Part shown: positions 15,939 through 24,705 of the stretch, in pieces
Layout of the letters: the number at the start of each line of letters is the position of its first letter
Numbering within the stretch: the stretch's first letter is position 1
From: COE1 sp964445375
GTDB taxonomy: Bacteria; Bacillota; Clostridia; Lachnospirales; Lachnospiraceae
Direction of reading: 5' to 3'
Assembly (NCBI GenBank): GCA_964445375.1
Contig: CAYUKO010000005.1
Location: 1 to 52,439 of the forward strand
DNA length: 52,439 nt
Translations under genes and position numbers: made by a program
The notes under the pieces: generated by a model
Databases searched by the model: none
Told to the model about the DNA's origin: nothing
Seen by the model: the letters and a program-made list of their open reading frames with translations, nothing else

Positions 15939-17598
15939 TTGCTGCTCCCTTCTGCATCTGTGGTCCGTTTTCCATATTAAAGTCAGAAGGCATCTCCATT
16001 CCTTCCGGCATCTCCATACCCTCCGGCATTTCCATTCCTTCTGGTGCTTCCATTCCCTCTGGTCTCTCGCCATGATTTCCCATATTCTGCGGCATCTCTA
16101 CATCACCAAAGATAACAGTTGCTGAAAGGTTTGCTTCAATTCCGCTTACATCACCTTCAACAGCAAGCTGTACGGTATAGGAAACAGAACTTCTGCTATC
16201 AGAAGATGCTACCGGATTAATCGTTGTTATGATTCCGGTATAATTTCCTACATCTGAAATCATAATCGTTGCAGTGTCACCGACACTAAGCTCTGCAATA
16301 TCATCCTGTGAAACAGATACAGATACGGAAATCTCAGCCGGATTGCTATAGGCAAACAGCATATCATCCCCTGCAAGAGCCTGCCCTTCTGTCGCTCTTA
16401 TCATAAGAATCGTTCCTGCCTCTGTTGTATAGAAATACCCATCACCTACCAGTGCTTCAAAAACAGCCAGGTTTTCGTCTGCTTCTTCCTTAGCATCCTG
16501 AAGCTTTTCTAATGCCTCCTCAAGACTTGTCAGTGTTGTATCATAATCTGACTGCGCCGTTTCCTGCTTGGCTGTTGCAAGCTGGTATGTCGTTTTGGCA
16601 CTTGCACTGCTCTTCTGGAATTCCAGTGTAGCATCCTCATAATCCTCTCTTGCCGTTTCTAATTTATTGAGCAACGTCTTTAATTCCAGCTCTGCATTTT
16701 CCAAAGCATCCTCATAATCACTCTGAGCCTGCTCATATTCCTGCTCTGTTTCTTCGTCCTCTTCTTTTAAAAGCTGAATCGTTTTAAGTACTGATTTTCT
16801 AAACGCTGCATCTGCTGCGGCCTGCGGGTCTACACCTTTTCCCATCTGCATACCGCCACCTGCCTGCATACTGTCTGCTGTATCCTGATCTCCGGAAGTT
16901 CCACTTGAAAGTTCTTCTTCTGTCACTTCCCAGTAAGCTACCTTTGTTATGTACAACTCATGCGCTTCTTCATATGCTGCCTTTTTCTCATCCACTTCAT
17001 ATTTTTCACGCAATGTATTATTGGCAACAGCATCATATAGCTCGTTGTATGCCTCCTGTGCATCATCATATGCACTTTTTGCTTTATCAACATTCGCCTG
17101 AAGTTCTGCTATCGTATCATTATAAATCTGTTCTGCCTGCGTTGCATCAAGCATTGCCGTTTCATAGGTATACTTTGCCTGAATCTTACTCTGATTGGTC
17201 GTAATCACGCTGCTTCTATAAGAAAGCTCTGCGTCCTTTGCCGTATTCTGCAACTCTTCTCTTGCATCCTCTATGCTTTCATCGGTCAACTTGAAGATTT
17301 TCTCTCCTGCCTCTACTTCATCACCATTAGAAAGATACACTTCCTCTACATAGAGACTTGTTTCCTCAAGAAAATCTATATCAAAGGTTACCGCATCCAT
17401 CCCTATCGCCGTTGTTCCTGATGCCGTAATCATCTCTTCCATTCCTGAAAATTGTCCTCTTTCACCTTGCGGTCTATCACCCTGCTCATTGGTAGATTCC
17501 TTGCGTGTCATGAAAAATGCATACAGACTTCCCCCTACCACCAAAAGAATGATCAGGATAATCGCCGCCGTTCCAAGACGCTGCTTCTTTTTGTCCAT
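15931..17598 (-). CDS. HlyD/MacA-like periplasmic adaptor 1 with Met-rich tail
   Basis: 555 residues, first gene of the efflux operon. Anchor (TAAIILIILLVVGGSLYAFF), lipoyl halves (YLSNGDEVEAGEKIFKLTDE and YFYTTEAGTILMIRATEGQA), a very long coiled coil of about 290 residues between them, then barrel (VSVSVSQDDIAELSVGDTAT). The hairpin contains a Met/Gly/Gln patch (SMQAGGGMQMGKGVDP). The C-terminus is a repeat of EGMEMP units ending MENGPQMQKGAANE. Met-rich tails in periplasmic proteins often bind copper or silver, but here this is inference. Start set by GGAGG just downstream of a 17-bp inverted repeat. Confidence 0.9.
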   Translation of the reverse strand: MDKKKQRLGTAAIILIILLVVGGSLYAFFMTRKESTNEQGDRPQGERGQFSGMEEMITASGTTAIGMDAVTFDIDFLEETSLYVEEVYLSNGDEVEAGEKIFKLTDESIEDAREELQNTAKDAELSYRSSVITTNQSKIQAKYTYETAMLDATQAEQIYNDTIAELQANVDKAKSAYDDAQEAYNELYDAVANNTLREKYEVDEKKAAYEEAHELYITKVAYWEVTEEELSSGTSGDQDTADSMQAGGGMQMGKGVDPQAAADAAFRKSVLKTIQLLKEEDEETEQEYEQAQSDYEDALENAELELKTLLNKLETAREDYEDATLEFQKSSASAKTTYQLATAKQETAQSDYDTTLTSLEEALEKLQDAKEEADENLAVFEALVGDGYFYTTEAGTILMIRATEGQALAGDDMLFAYSNPAEISVSVSVSQDDIAELSVGDTATIMISDVGNYTGIITTINPVASSDSRSSVSYTVQLAVEGDVSGIEANLSATVIFGDVEMPQNMGNHGERPEGMEAPEGMEMPEGMEMPEGMEMPSDFNMENGPQMQKGAANE

Positions 17599-17610
17599 TT
17601 CTGTTCCTCC

Positions 17611-17658
17611 ACATATTTTTCCTAATAATTTTACATTAAAATATTAGGAAAAATATGT
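17611..17658. promoter_or_regulatory. 17-bp perfect inverted repeat in the leader of the efflux operon
   Basis: ACATATTTTTCCTAATA (17611-17627) and TATTAGGAAAAATATGT (17642-17658) are perfect reverse complements around a 14-bp spacer. On the minus strand the second arm ends directly before the GGAGG of adaptor 1. It is either a repressor operator (TetR/MarR-like size) or an RNA hairpin controlling translation. No regulator gene is adjacent. Confidence 0.75.
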
Positions 17659-17815
17659 TATCAAAAATTGTTTGAATTGTGAAAATTCTGTGTTTTTCTT
17701 TTTATGAAAAATAACTATAAAGTTTTTGGCTATCCCTGCCGATAACACTTTTGAAAACCAATATTGTACACAGAAGGATCTGGTATCTTTATTTATAATC
17801 AAAGGAGTGATTCAT

Positions 17816-18229
17816 ATGGCAAATATTTCATGGACATCCAGCTCTATTAGCAGCTATTTCAATACTTCACTTGGTAATCCAAGCTCAGCCTTTAGTGGAA
17901 TCTACAATTCCCTTGGCGATTCCGCTCTGATTAAATCCGGCTCCTATTACAAGCTGATGGATTCCTACTATAAAACAGTAAAGACTTCAAATACTTCCTC
18001 ATCTAAAACTTCATCTGAAACAGAAACCGATTCTACAACAGAGAAGAAAATCACAAATACCGTTCTGGATGAATTGTTAAGCAAGGAAACCAAAACATCT
18101 ACCAAAGTTTCCAATAACATTTTGGATGAGCTTGTAACCAGTTGTAAACAGGACTCTGCTGCCTGCACTTATGACAGTACCGGAACCAAAACCCAAACAG
18201 CAGAATCTACCATAGATCAGTCAATCTAA
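17816..18229 (+). CDS. Small Ser/Thr-rich hypothetical protein
   Basis: 137 residues starting MANISWTSSSISSYFNTSLG after AAAGGAGTG. The N-terminal 60 residues contain aromatic-rich repeats (SSYFNTS, GSYYKLMDSYYKTV). The rest is low-complexity Thr/Ser/Lys/Glu with two similar segments, NTVLDELLSKETKTSTK and NNILDELVTSCKQDS. No membrane helix or signal peptide is seen. Function unknown. It precedes the SpoIID-like gene on the same strand but is separated from it by a strong terminator hairpin. Confidence 0.65.
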   Translation: MANISWTSSSISSYFNTSLGNPSSAFSGIYNSLGDSALIKSGSYYKLMDSYYKTVKTSNTSSSKTSSETETDSTTEKKITNTVLDELLSKETKTSTKVSNNILDELVTSCKQDSAACTYDSTGTKTQTAESTIDQSI

Positions 18230-18232
18230 TCA

Positions 18233-18241
18233 CATACACTA
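18233..18241 (+). promoter_or_regulatory. Possible sporulation sigma factor -10 element
   Basis: CATACACTA fits the -10 consensus CATANNNTA used by the related sporulation factors sigma-E and sigma-K. A convincing -35 was not found. A transcript from here would include the hairpin at 18276-18312 in its leader. Confidence 0.25.
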
Positions 18242-18275
18242 CGTTACAGCAATTTCCTATCACATAAAAAAATTT

Positions 18276-18312
18276 CCCCGCATATATTATAGAAAAATAT
18301 ATACGGGGTTTT
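18276..18312 (+). terminator. Terminator hairpin abutting the next start codon
   Basis: The stem CCCCGcATATAT/ATATATaCGGGG is followed by six Ts and then immediately ATG of the SpoIID-like gene. It terminates the small Ser/Thr-rich gene; its position relative to the next gene is odd. Confidence 0.85.
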
Positions 18313-18314
18313 TT

Positions 18315-19586
18315 ATGTCCAAATCTCATATTTCAACAGCACAAACTGAATCCGTAACTCCTTCATATACCGGAAATCTGACCATTAATGTCACTTCAAC
18401 GCAAGGATTAATTCCTATTAATAATGCTTCCATCACAATCAGCCTGACAGGGGACCCGGAAAACATTATTGAAAAAGTAAATACAAACAGTTCCGGTCAA
18501 ACAGACAGCATCGCCTTATCAGCTCCAAGCCTCGCCTACAGCTCTGAACCAGGCCAGCCAATGCCTTATGCAGAATACGATGTCACAGTTGAAGCCCCCG
18601 GCTATGAGCCTGTTACTGTTTCCGGAACCGAAGTTCTTCCTGACGTAACAGCCGTTCAGCCTATTTCCATGCGTCCTCTTGAATTACGAGGTCCTGAAGA
18701 ACCAATTGTTATTCCTGACCACACTTTATATGGTGAATACCCTCCAAAAATTCCAGAAGACGAAATCAAGCCCATGAATGAAACTGGTGAAATCGTTCTC
18801 AGCCGTGTGGTTTTGCCAGAATATGTTGTTGTTCATGATGGTGTTCCACAGGATTCTACCGCTGCCAATTATTATGTACGCTATGCCGACTATATCAAGA
18901 ATGTTGTTTCATCCGAAATCTATGCAACCTGGCCGGAATCCACTATTTATGCCAATACCCTCGCGATTATGAGCTTCACGCTGAATCGTGTTTATACGGA
19001 GTGGTACCGAAATCAAGGTTATGACTTTACCATTACCTCTTCCACTGCTTATGACCAGAAATGGATTTATGGACGTAATGTCTACGAAAATATCAGCCGT
19101 ATCGTAGACTCTATCATTTCCAACTATTTATCACGTCCGGGTGTCAGACAGCCAATCTTCACCTCTTACTGTGACGGTGACAGAGTAACCTGTACGGGAC
19201 TGTCTCAATGGGGCAGCCGCTACCTTGGTGAACAAGGCTATACTCCTATCGAGATTATTCATTATTATTATGGAAGTGATATGTATATTAATTCTACACA
19301 GTATATTTCCGGCATCCCTTCCTCCTGGCCTGGAAATAATCTTACCGTAGGTTCCACCGGTCCTAAGGTCATGCAGTTACAGGAGCAGTTAAACCGAATA
19401 GCCGAGAACTATCCATTGATTCCTAAAGTTGCCGAAGACGGTATCTATGGCAGCGCTACTGCTAATGCTGTTCGTACCTTCCAGCAGGTCTTCGGACTTC
19501 CTGCTACCGGAGTGGTAGATTTCCCTACATGGTATAAGATTTCTGCCATTTACGTTGGTGTTACCAGAATCGCAGAACCAGATTAA
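18315..19586 (+). CDS. SpoIID-like protein with peptidoglycan-binding domain
   Basis: 423 residues without a signal peptide. N-terminal beta-sandwich of the carboxypeptidase-regulatory/Ig type (NLTINVTSTQGLIPINNASI, YDVTVEAPGYEPVTVSGTEV). The middle resembles SpoIID/LytB: NVVSSEIYATWPESTIYANT and STAYDQKWIYGRNVYENISR, then FTSYCDGDRVTCTGLSQWGS. The C-terminal PG_binding_1 repeat is LTVGSTGPKVMQLQEQLNRI with DGIYGSATANAVRTFQQVFG. Such proteins act on spore or vegetative peptidoglycan; SpoIID is a lytic transglycosylase that works during engulfment. No Shine-Dalgarno sequence precedes the ATG, which sits directly behind a terminator T run. Confidence 0.85.
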   Translation: MSKSHISTAQTESVTPSYTGNLTINVTSTQGLIPINNASITISLTGDPENIIEKVNTNSSGQTDSIALSAPSLAYSSEPGQPMPYAEYDVTVEAPGYEPVTVSGTEVLPDVTAVQPISMRPLELRGPEEPIVIPDHTLYGEYPPKIPEDEIKPMNETGEIVLSRVVLPEYVVVHDGVPQDSTAANYYVRYADYIKNVVSSEIYATWPESTIYANTLAIMSFTLNRVYTEWYRNQGYDFTITSSTAYDQKWIYGRNVYENISRIVDSIISNYLSRPGVRQPIFTSYCDGDRVTCTGLSQWGSRYLGEQGYTPIEIIHYYYGSDMYINSTQYISGIPSSWPGNNLTVGSTGPKVMQLQEQLNRIAENYPLIPKVAEDGIYGSATANAVRTFQQVFGLPATGVVDFPTWYKISAIYVGVTRIAEPD

Positions 19587-19688
19587 ATGTAAAATTTTAT
19601 CCTTTTTCACTTTTTGTGTGACAATTATAAAAATTATGATACAATTGTTATATGTATAGAATTTTTGAGCACATATAGAGGTGATATT

Positions 19689-20312
19689 GTGGGAACGAAA
19701 TTATCCAATTTAGAAGTAGGAAGTCCGCTTTCTCTTCGCATCAGCGCAAATGGAAAAAATATGCGCCTGGATGCTCTTTTAGAGAAGCATATAAGTGATA
19801 ATAGCATTATAATCAGCTTACAGTATGATATAGAGAAGAAATTAAACTTTGGAAATGTCAAAACAGATATGGAATACTATCCGGATGGAAATGTTCCAGT
19901 TATTTGGTACGACGTACAAATCATGAGTTATGAATCTAATTATCTTTTGCAGGTTGGCGGTGATGGCGCAAGGCACAATCGACGCAATAATTTCCGTGTC
20001 GGTGTTTCATTGCCTGCTAAACTCAATACCATGTTTCCGAACTGTCCAAGACAGGTAACCATCCGGGATGTCAGTGTTTCCGGCTTTTCCATATCAGACC
20101 GAAAGCATGAATTACCTTTTGTAGTCGGTAATACAATCTCTGTGTCCTGGGAAGATTTAGGACACGAACTAAATCTTACAGGACGCTTAATCCGAATCGA
20201 AAACCGTCCGGATGTCACAATCTTTGGCTTTGAAATATGCAATATATGCAAAGATTTATCTTCCTATATTAATGTTAAACAACGAAAGAATAAAGGTTCG
20301 AATACAAAGTAG
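19689..20312 (+). CDS. PilZ domain c-di-GMP receptor, YcgR-like, first of a pair
   Basis: 207 residues. The N-terminal YcgR-like flagellar-brake domain (LSNLEVGSPLSLRISANGKN) is followed by a C-terminal PilZ domain. Both c-di-GMP contact motifs are present: an RxxxR-type segment (HNRRNNFRVGVSLPAKL) and DxSxxG (IRDVSVSGFSISDRK). It should sense c-di-GMP and act on motility or envelope functions. The start is a GTG with GAGGTG before it; longer frames run upstream without signals. It is followed after 13 bp by a paralogue with the same layout. Confidence 0.9.
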   Translation: MGTKLSNLEVGSPLSLRISANGKNMRLDALLEKHISDNSIIISLQYDIEKKLNFGNVKTDMEYYPDGNVPVIWYDVQIMSYESNYLLQVGGDGARHNRRNNFRVGVSLPAKLNTMFPNCPRQVTIRDVSVSGFSISDRKHELPFVVGNTISVSWEDLGHELNLTGRLIRIENRPDVTIFGFEICNICKDLSSYINVKQRKNKGSNTK

Positions 20313-20325
20313 AGGGGATATTAGA

Positions 20326-20931
20326 ATGAAACTATCAGAAATACAAGAAGGAAGCAAGATTACTCTACGTCTTATGACAAAAGACAAAAAGCTACAGCTT
20401 GATGCAGTTCTCAAAAAGCATATACGTGAAAATATTGCCATAATCACACTCACATGTGACACCAGCAAAAAACTAACCTTCGATAACGTCAGAGTTGATC
20501 TGGAATATAGTCCTGAAGGTGACGTTCCTCTTATGTGGTACAGCGTAAAAGTGGTAAACTACAAGGATGATGATTATGCTATGCAGGTCTTTTCTGATGG
20601 TACGAAGCATAACCGTCGCGGTTCTTTCCGTGTCGGTGTATCCTCACCTGCCAAAGTCAGGAATGCAGCCCCGGGTACACCGCGTGAAGTCATGGTTAGA
20701 GACGTCAGCTTAACTGGTTTTTCTATCTCAGACCGCAAAAAAGAATTGTCACTTAATGCCGGTGATATGCTTTCTGTATTCTGGGAAGATTTCGGCCATA
20801 TTCTTGATCTCACAGGACGTGTTGTACGAATCGAAACACAAGAAGATGTCATTATCTATGGTTTTGAAATCTGCAATGTTTGTAAAGATCTTCCTTCCTA
20901 TATTAATAAGAAGCAACGACAGAAACGATAA
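20326..20931 (+). CDS. PilZ domain c-di-GMP receptor, second of a pair
   Basis: 201 residues, a tandem paralogue of the preceding gene. The N-terminal half resembles the YcgR brake domain (KLSEIQEGSKITLRLMTKDK). The PilZ part keeps the motifs HNRRGSFRVGVSSPAKV and VRDVSLTGFSISDRKKEL, and both proteins end in ICN(I/V)CKDL(S/P)SYIN, so the duplication covers the whole gene. AGGGGAT precedes the ATG. The two copies have diverged in surface loops, which suggests different partners or different c-di-GMP affinity. A terminator hairpin follows. Confidence 0.9.
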   Translation: MKLSEIQEGSKITLRLMTKDKKLQLDAVLKKHIRENIAIITLTCDTSKKLTFDNVRVDLEYSPEGDVPLMWYSVKVVNYKDDDYAMQVFSDGTKHNRRGSFRVGVSSPAKVRNAAPGTPREVMVRDVSLTGFSISDRKKELSLNAGDMLSVFWEDFGHILDLTGRVVRIETQEDVIIYGFEICNVCKDLPSYINKKQRQKR

Positions 20932-20948
20932 AACAAATAACTATAACA

Positions 20949-20990
20949 ATCAGAGCCATCTCGAAAAAAACTTCGAAATGGCTCTATTAA
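20949..20990. terminator. Terminator after the PilZ pair
   Basis: The stem AGAGCCATCTCGAA/TTCGAAATGGCTCT has one mismatch and a 5-nt loop of As plus C. It is shared by the convergent YigZ gene. Confidence 0.75.
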
Positions 20991-21629
20991 TTATTCCATG
21001 TAATACAATCGTTCCAGTTCTTCCAACCCCGCTCTTGCACTGGTTGCCTCTACAAGCTCCTTATATAATCTGTCATACTCTTCTATCGGTACCATAACTG
21101 TCATCTCTACATCTGCCGCATAAACGGAATCCTGTATCGCAATTCCCTTACTTCCCAGCAGATATTGAATCTTCCCTACACCATTATAGTCTGTTTTTAT
21201 TTTTAACTTTACACCAAAATGTTTTCTTGCTGTTTCACATTCTTCCAATGCAGCCTTCACTGCCTGTGTATAAGCTCTAACCAGTCCTCCTGTTCCAAGA
21301 AGAACCCCACCAAAATATCTTGTCACAACAACTGCAATGTTTCTGATTTCGGAACCAAGAAGCACTTCAAGCATTGGTCTTCCTGCTGTTCCACTTGGCT
21401 CACCATCATCACTGCTTCTGGTAAGCTGTCCTTTCTCTCCGATTACAAATGCAGAACAATTATGCCTTGCATCATAATACTTTTTCTTCATTTCTTCTAT
21501 AAATGCAACTGCTTCCTCTTCCGTTGCAACTGGTCTTATTGTTGCAATAAATCTTGACTTTTTCTCCACAATTTCCGCTTCAGCACCCTTAATGAGTACA
21601 CAGTAGTTATCAAATTCCGTATTTCCCAT
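20991..21629 (-). CDS. YigZ/IMPACT family protein
   Basis: 212 residues with the UPF0029/IMPACT N-terminal domain: EIVEKKSRFIATIRPVATEE, YDARHNCSAFVIGEKGQ, SSDDGEPSGTAGRPMLEVL and the glycine-rich NIAVVVTRYFGGVLLGTGGL followed by VRAYTQAVKAAL. The C-terminal DUF1949 domain starts at LKIKTDYNGVGKIQYLLG. The family is linked to ribosomes or translation regulation in eukaryotes (IMPACT, Gcn2 control); the bacterial role is not settled. Full family length, monocistronic. Confidence 0.95.
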   Translation of the reverse strand: MGNTEFDNYCVLIKGAEAEIVEKKSRFIATIRPVATEEEAVAFIEEMKKKYYDARHNCSAFVIGEKGQLTRSSDDGEPSGTAGRPMLEVLLGSEIRNIAVVVTRYFGGVLLGTGGLVRAYTQAVKAALEECETARKHFGVKLKIKTDYNGVGKIQYLLGSKGIAIQDSVYAADVEMTVMVPIEEYDRLYKELVEATSARAGLEELERLYYME

Positions 21630-21763
21630 GAATAATCCTTCCTGCCTCGTTCATGCGTATTCTAACACGATATCACGTCACCAGACAGCATAAATTGTAT
21701 CATATTACTGTATAAAAGGTAAAGAATCTGTCAACAATTAACAGTAATAATATCGAAAAAACC

Positions 21764-21830
21764 TTTATAAATGTTATGTAATTTGCTATAATTAGAAATA
21801 CTAATGCCCATTTGATAGAATGCACATTAG
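21764..21830 (+). promoter_or_regulatory. Promoter and leader hairpin of the class A PBP gene
   Basis: TTTATA (21764-21769), 17-bp spacer, TATAAT (21787-21792). Just downstream, CTAATG and CATTAG (21801-21830) with inner CATT/AATG form a leader stem-loop or operator. The PBP start codon follows 43 bp later. Confidence 0.55.
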
Positions 21831-21872
21831 CTTATAACATAAACACGTAACAAAATATGCGGAGGTGACACT

Positions 21873-24593
21873 ATGAATTATGGGAAGAAAGGAATCCACA
21901 AGATTCAGAAATCCCTGACTTCTAAATCAGTCAAGCTCAAAAAGATGTGTTGTATTTCTGCTTTGAAGCTGATTCTAATTGCGTTGCTTGCACTCTGTAT
22001 TGTTGGTGCATGTCTTGGTATCGGTATGTTTAAAGGCATCCTGTACTCAGCACCGGAGATCAACAATCTGAATGTTATTCCTACAGGCTACGCAACCATT
22101 GTATATGATTCAGAAGGAAACGAGATAACGAAGCTGGTTGCCGCTGATTCCAACCGAAGCTGGGAGAAAATGAGTAAGATTCCGGAAGACCTTGCTCATG
22201 CCTTTGTTGCTATTGAAGATGAGCGTTTCTACGAGCATAACGGTATCGACATCAAAGGTATTCTTCGTGCAGCAGTGGAAGCTGTCAAAGCAAGGGATCT
22301 TACTCAAGGTGCTTCTACGATTACACAGCAGCTTATCAAAAATAATGTTTTTGACAACTGGGTAAATGAAAGTACCATAGAGAAAATCAAGCGTAAGATT
22401 CAGGAACAGTATCTGGCTATGGAACTTGAGAAAAATATGAACAAGGATGAAATTTTGGAAATCTATATGAACTCCATTAACCTTGGTCAGAACACCCTTG
22501 GTGTTAAGGCAGCCGCTCAGCGCTATTTTAATAAATCCACTTATCAGCTGACTTTATCTGAATGTGCTGTTATTGCCAGTATCACACAGAATCCATCCAA
22601 ATATAACCCAATTTCACATCCGGAAGAAAATGCAAAACGTCGTGAAAAGGTCCTCAACAATATGTTGGAGCAGGGTTATATCACGCAAGACGAATTTGAT
22701 GAAGCAATGGCTGATGATGTATACAGCAGAATTGCAACTGTAAATGAAGAAACAAAGAGCAATTCCGTCTATACATATTTTGTAGACGAAGTAACTGAAC
22801 AGGTTTTAGCTGATCTGATGGAAATCAAAGGCTATGACGAAAGACAGGCATATAATCTTCTTTACAGCGGTGGTTTAAGTATCTACACCACTCAAGACCC
22901 TAAGATTCAGGCAATCTGTGATGAAATATTTGAAAATGAAGAAAATTATCCGGCAAATACCAAATGGTATCTGAACTATGTATTAACCGTTAAAAAGGCA
23001 AATGGTGAAAAAGAAAACCACAGTTCTGAAATGTTCCGCTCTTATTTCAGGCAGTTCAACTCTTCTTTCGATTTACTCTATTCATCCAAAGAGGATGCTT
23101 ATGCAGCAATCGAAGAATATAAGGCTGCTGTTATGGCGGAAGGTGACAGCGTTGATGGCGAGAGAATCACCTTGACTCCACAGCCGCAGGTTTCTATCAC
23201 TGTTGAAGACCAGTCAACCGGTTATATCGTTGCCATGGTCGGTGGACGTGGAACAAAGGAAGCAAGTAGAACCTTGAACCGTGCAACTAACACAACAAGA
23301 CAGCCTGGTTCTACCTTTAAGATTTTATCCACCTATGCTCCAGCGCTTGACAGTGCAGGGCTTACTCTGGCAGATGTCCAGAACGATGCTCCTTACAATT
23401 ATGCAAGTGGCAGACCTGTATCAAACTGGTGGTCTGATGGATATCGTGGTCTTCTGACCTTACGATATGGCATTGCACAATCTGCAAACATTGTAGCCGT
23501 AAAAACATTGACTCAGATATCTCCACAGCTTGGATTTGATTATCTGCTTAACTTCGGTTTCACGACTCTGGTTGACAGACGTGTAGAAAGTGATGGCACT
23601 GTTGTTTCCGATATTGGTCAGCCATTAGCTCTTGGTGGAATCACGGACGGTGTAACAAATATGGAATTGAATGCTGCTTATGCTGCCATTGCTAACCATG
23701 GTACTTATATAAAGCCTAAGCTCTATACAAAGATTGTTGATCACAATGGTAATGTTTTAATTGATAATACACAGCCCGAATCTAAGCAGGTTATCAAGGA
23801 AACAACCGCTTGGCTTCTTACCAGTGCAATGCAGGATGTCGTAAACGGAAATGGTACTGGTGGAAAGGCTAATTTCGGAAATATGGCAATTGCCGGAAAA
23901 ACAGGTACAACTTCCAGCAATAAGGACGTATGGTTCTCTGGTTACACACCATACTATACCGCTACCACATGGACAGGATATGACAATAACGTAAAAATGT
24001 CATCCGAAGAATTAAACCTATCAAAGAATCTTTGGCGTATGGTTATGGGAAAGATTCATGAAAATCTTCCTCAGCAATCTTTCACAATGCCAAGTGGTAT
24101 TGTTACTGCTGCTGTTTGTTCCAAATCCGGAAAGCTTCCAATCCAGGGTGTCTGTGACGGATGTGTTATTACAGAATATTTTGCAGAAGGAACTGTTCCA
24201 ACTACAACTTGTGATGTACATTATTATTCTAATATCTGTGCTTATACAGGTCTTACTGCTACAGAAGAATGTCCATTCAAACAGGCTTCTATTGTAGAAA
24301 AGATACCGGATCGCTTACAGGATACTTCTCTTGCAAGCAGTTTATTGACAGATGTACAGAATCAGGACTCAACACTTGCAAGTGATAGTTCCGGCACCGC
24401 TGGCATAAATGGACAATCTGCTGAACAGGCAACGTCAACCGATGTGTTACAGATGTGTCCTCATAACAGCGCATTCTTTGCTGCTCCAAACGCAGATGCA
24501 GTCATTGAAATGCAAAGACAGCAATTATTACAAATGCAAGCAGGAATTTCTCCAACCCAAGATACAACAACACAAGTTCCTGCAACAGAATAG
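21873..24593 (+). CDS. Class A penicillin-binding protein (glycosyltransferase-transpeptidase)
   Basis: 906 residues. Membrane anchor about residues 30-52. GT51 domain: EDERFYEHNGID with the catalytic Glu near residue 115, TQGASTITQQLIKNN near 144. Transpeptidase: RQPGSTFKIL with active Ser480 and Lys483, the SAN motif in GIAQSANIVAV, and GKTGTTSSNKD with Lys676. A cysteine-containing module follows (VCSKSGKLPIQGVCDGCVIT), a long segment ends in a low-complexity Gln/Thr/Ser tail (DTTTQVPATE). It builds and crosslinks septal and side-wall peptidoglycan. GCGGAGGTG precedes the start. Monocistronic with its own terminator. Confidence 0.97.
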   Translation: MNYGKKGIHKIQKSLTSKSVKLKKMCCISALKLILIALLALCIVGACLGIGMFKGILYSAPEINNLNVIPTGYATIVYDSEGNEITKLVAADSNRSWEKMSKIPEDLAHAFVAIEDERFYEHNGIDIKGILRAAVEAVKARDLTQGASTITQQLIKNNVFDNWVNESTIEKIKRKIQEQYLAMELEKNMNKDEILEIYMNSINLGQNTLGVKAAAQRYFNKSTYQLTLSECAVIASITQNPSKYNPISHPEENAKRREKVLNNMLEQGYITQDEFDEAMADDVYSRIATVNEETKSNSVYTYFVDEVTEQVLADLMEIKGYDERQAYNLLYSGGLSIYTTQDPKIQAICDEIFENEENYPANTKWYLNYVLTVKKANGEKENHSSEMFRSYFRQFNSSFDLLYSSKEDAYAAIEEYKAAVMAEGDSVDGERITLTPQPQVSITVEDQSTGYIVAMVGGRGTKEASRTLNRATNTTRQPGSTFKILSTYAPALDSAGLTLADVQNDAPYNYASGRPVSNWWSDGYRGLLTLRYGIAQSANIVAVKTLTQISPQLGFDYLLNFGFTTLVDRRVESDGTVVSDIGQPLALGGITDGVTNMELNAAYAAIANHGTYIKPKLYTKIVDHNGNVLIDNTQPESKQVIKETTAWLLTSAMQDVVNGNGTGGKANFGNMAIAGKTGTTSSNKDVWFSGYTPYYTATTWTGYDNNVKMSSEELNLSKNLWRMVMGKIHENLPQQSFTMPSGIVTAAVCSKSGKLPIQGVCDGCVITEYFAEGTVPTTTCDVHYYSNICAYTGLTATEECPFKQASIVEKIPDRLQDTSLASSLLTDVQNQDSTLASDSSGTAGINGQSAEQATSTDVLQMCPHNSAFFAAPNADAVIEMQRQQLLQMQAGISPTQDTTTQVPATE

Positions 24594-24618
24594 AGTTCTC
24601 CCATGTTGGGTGAACAAA

Positions 24619-24654
24619 AAAAGAAAAGCTCAATTCAAGAGCTTTTCTTTTTTG
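24619..24654 (+). terminator. Terminator of the PBP gene
   Basis: The stem AAGAAAAGCTC/GAGCTTTTCTT is followed by TTTT. Confidence 0.85.
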
Positions 24655-24672
24655 ATACTTTATGTTTATATA

Positions 24673-24702
24673 CAAAAAAACCCTTGAAATTCAAGGGTTT
24701 TC
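24673..24702 (-). terminator. Terminator of tRNA-Thr
   Basis: Minus strand AACCCTTGAA/TTCAAGGGTT with a T run, 4 bp beyond the tRNA 3' end. Confidence 0.85.
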
Positions 24703-24705
24703 GTA

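Noticed and set aside
14331..16073. A 580-residue reading for adaptor 2 including 45 extra N-terminal residues rich in Arg, Trp and Lys.
   Set aside because: The extra residues are the out-of-frame shadow of the EGMEMP repeat of adaptor 1; MNKKRSWKK at 15938 has the ribosome binding site.
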